This document shows, piece after piece, positions 62,101 through 64,000 of a stretch of DNA of 64,000 nucleotides; position 1 is the first letter of the stretch, and each line of letters begins with the position of its first letter. A model generated the notes under the pieces. It was not told where the DNA came from. It made no database searches and saw nothing but the letters and a program-made list of their open reading frames with translations. The DNA is from Apostichopus japonicus. Taxonomy: Eukaryota > Echinodermata > Holothuroidea > Aspidochirotida > Stichopodidae. The translations under genes were made by a program, and so were the position numbers. The stretch covers positions 33,255,668 through 33,319,667 of the forward strand of contig NC_092569.1 in assembly GCF_037975245.1 (NCBI RefSeq), read 5' to 3'.

Positions 62101-64000
62101 GACGTTGTAGGAAACATTGGAATTTTCAGTCCATTTGGGGTTTACAATGTGTCGGATGATATACCATTTACGACGTTGAGATATTGTAAGCCTAATATCG
62201 GTAACAAAGCTTCTAAGTGTTGTAATTAAATTGAGTCAAATTAATTAATTCGTTTCTCTGTGCATACCTAGGCTAGTTTAGCTATGCATAAATATAGGAT
62301 ATAACATCATGAATGTGTTCTATCCTTTCCGTATTTCCTGATGTGAGCAGCAAAGTTTGGCTATACGTTAAGATCACAAGGGAGTGACATTTATCCGTTA
62401 AATGTCTACCTATCTTTTGATTATTTAGGTGATACAACGACGTGTTGATGGATCCATCGGTTTTAATCGAACCTGGGAGGAATACAAACACGGTATTGGT
62501 TTCTTAGGCAGTGAATTTCTGATTGGTAATGAAAGGTTAGCTCACTTGATAAACCAAAAGAGGTACCAGCTGCGCATCGAGTTTGAGAATTATGCAGACC
62601 AGTCATATTACTTGACATACGACGATCTTCGCATTGCCGATGAATGGGGGAATTATTCTATAACAAGTCTTGGTGTTGCCAAAGGAACAACAGGTTAGAT
62701 TGTTTTAACATTTTATAAATATCTTTGTACTCAAAACGAAAATTGAAGAATGCTTAAAGAAAAGTTTCAACAAAGAAACGGATAGCATCCACAACTTAAT
62801 ATATTGATTAACATAGTATAATACTCGGAGCAAAAAATGTAATATTAGTTTATGTTGACAACAATATGTATAAGTTGAAAGAGCTTCACATATATAAAAC
62901 CTTAATTTCACTTGATCCTTTGTTAAAAATCAGCAAATGCTCCGAGAGTCCAGATCATCACGATGGTAAGAACGATTCGCTAACAACGTACTGTCATAAA
63001 AGTGAGTAAACACTTCTAGCTAGGATTGCTGTGGTTTAATTTCCCCAAGATTTAAAAATCACCTGGTGTTCAACCAACAAGAATAATTATGATAAAACAT
63101 GTGAAAGAACTTGTGAAAATCCAACTGATTGTGTCATGCCGGATCCAGCGGATCCAGAGAGATGCCTTTGTCCAGAAAACCACATGGTTCTTGGAGACAG
63201 CTGCATACCTCAAGAGCAATGTGGCTGTTACGTCCAAGGAAAATGCGTCGTATTAGCAGTAAGTTTATTTTGATGCAGTTCATAAGTCTTAATAAATATT
63301 ATAAAAAGTACACTATAACACAAAGTCTAGTATATCAATGGAATGACATTATTTTTTCCTCGCTGTGTTATTAATTTTAATGATTATTGATGATAGTGAT
63401 TTTTATTTCCATTTCGGATATACATATTCTTGCACAAGTCTTCTAATTTGAGACCTAGCGAAAATAAAAGGCGTCCAACGCAATTACACCCATAAGGATG
63501 AACTTTACTTAATATATAGAAAACGCTTATAACCGTTTAGTAGAAGCAATTTCAGTTTGTCCCAAAAGAGCGTTACATATGTAACAAATTAAAAGTTGTT
63601 TTACTTTGTATGGAATATGCCGTTTAACATTTATCATTTTCAGGAAGGTGAATCATACATTAATTCCGACTGTTCCTTACGGATAACTTGCAACAGTAAC
63701 GTACTTACAAGTGAGAGTTACAGTTGTAGCGCAGACGCAACCTGCGAGGAGCGGAATGATGTCCGTAGATGTTACTGTAACGAATGGTTTGAAGGCGATG
63801 GTCTTACATGTACCCGTAGTGGACCGAGAGATTGTTCCGATCTTTACACAGCAGATAGAAGAAATAGCGGAAAATATACTATATATCCCGCTGAGAGCTC
63901 CGGTTTTGAAGTTTGTTGTGAAATGTATAGTGCGGGGTGGACGGTGAGTTTTAAGTATTGAAAAATAAATACTTTGCCATGTTAACATTGTATTGTCTCA
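56375..64000 (+). CDS. Secreted FReD-TIL-EGF-FReD protein, copy 3 (runs off window)
   Basis: Exons are 56,375-56,446 (signal peptide MAELRRKYNFVFAVLLLL), 61,881-62,045, 62,429-62,693, 63,050-63,258 and 63,644-63,943, all open with phases as in copy 2. The middle and C-terminal FReD exons lie beyond the right edge. The extra TILa/EGF exon is absent, as in copy 1. In the last visible exon the usual YCEM...SGGWT motif reads CCEMYSAGWT, a Phe/Tyr-to-Cys and Gly-to-Ala change in a conserved place. Intron 1 is 5.4 kb, shorter than in copy 2. Whether the gene is functional cannot be told without the missing exons. Confidence 0.75.
56447..61880 (+). other. Intron 1 of copy 3
   Basis: It is a diverged version of the intron 1 of units 1 and 2, with a single copy of the nested block (about 57.15-58.8 kb), a degenerate E-box palindrome at 58,687 and a (TA)n tract at 59,087-59,125. 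No exon is seen. Confidence 0.6.
59087..59125. repeat. (TA)n microsatellite
   Basis: A TA run of about 39 bp in intron 1 of copy 3, absent from the matching place in units 1 and 2. Confidence 0.9.
61881..62045 (+). CDS. Copy 3 exon 2: start of first FReD
   Basis: 165 bp, phase 0 at both ends, with PEYPRDCHEVL, SGVYLIKPD and TSGGWT. A gtaagt donor follows. Confidence 0.8.
62429..62693 (+). CDS. Copy 3 exon 3: first FReD, B subdomain
   Basis: 265 bp as in copy 2, with RTWEEYKHGIGF and GSEFLIGNERL, and no frameshift. Confidence 0.8.
63050..63258 (+). CDS. Copy 3 exon 4: TIL domain
   Basis: 209 bp after acceptor ttccccaag. It keeps all TIL cysteines and gains one more near its end (QGKCVVLA against QGEGVVLA). 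Confidence 0.8.
63644..63943 (+). CDS. Copy 3 exon 5: TILa/EGF-like and start of second FReD
   Basis: 300 bp with EGESYINSDC, EWFEGDGLTC and PRDCSDLY. The donor is gtgagt rather than the gtaagt of the other copies. Confidence 0.8.

Overview
The window is eukaryotic, AT-rich, intron-containing animal DNA. The recognisable genes are secreted fibrinogen-related-domain (FReD) proteins joined to TIL/TILa and EGF-like modules. This lineage-specific expansion, together with the interspersed repeats, suggests a marine invertebrate, most likely an echinoderm and plausibly a sea cucumber. The organism is an inference; no rRNA, tRNA or other marker gene was found.

The window carries three tandem copies of one FReD gene, all on the + strand, inside much larger duplicated units. 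Copy 1 (coding exons about 8.78-12.97 kb; its signal-peptide exon should lie just left of the window) is broken by a frameshift and a later stop. Copy 2 (36,715-50,263) is intact in my reading: eight exons give a 654-residue open chain made of signal peptide, N-terminal part of a FReD, TIL, TILa/EGF, TILa/EGF and a full FReD. Copy 3 (56,375 to beyond the right edge) is open as far as the window goes. Units 1 and 2 resemble each other over nearly their whole length, including an 8-kb first intron with a nested 1.9-kb tandem duplication. Unit 3 is more diverged and has only one copy of that nested block.

The most unusual coding feature is in the last exon. A Tyr/Cys-rich stretch of about 80 residues, partly written in a TAT/TGT microsatellite, lies between the two cysteines that normally form the short disulfide loop of the fibrinogen P subdomain. 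Copy 2 also has an extra TILa-EGF exon, and just before it a truncated duplicate exon that would end the protein early if spliced in.

Between units 1 and 2 lies a block of about 14.8 kb (18,978-33,775) that is missing from the equivalent place in unit 3. Its two ends carry a related CCAAT-box promoter-like sequence in inverted orientation, pointing inward. Inside, a three-exon gene model on the - strand (24,372-25,339) gives an unrecognised 137-residue protein with all splice phases agreeing. There are also weaker exon candidates, including one with a clear membrane segment near 32.5 kb.

Mobile DNA includes an 889-bp solo LTR (3,817-4,705) and a 713-bp hAT-type element with a perfect 8-bp target duplication (23,652-24,364). 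It also includes two short inverted-repeat elements (25,932-26,321 and 35,631-35,771), hammerhead-like repeats, and decayed Maverick-like sequences (F54H12.2-like protein and packaging-ATPase-like protein) at 14.95-16.10 kb. Microsatellites are frequent. The remaining sequence is intron or intergenic DNA in which I see no gene.
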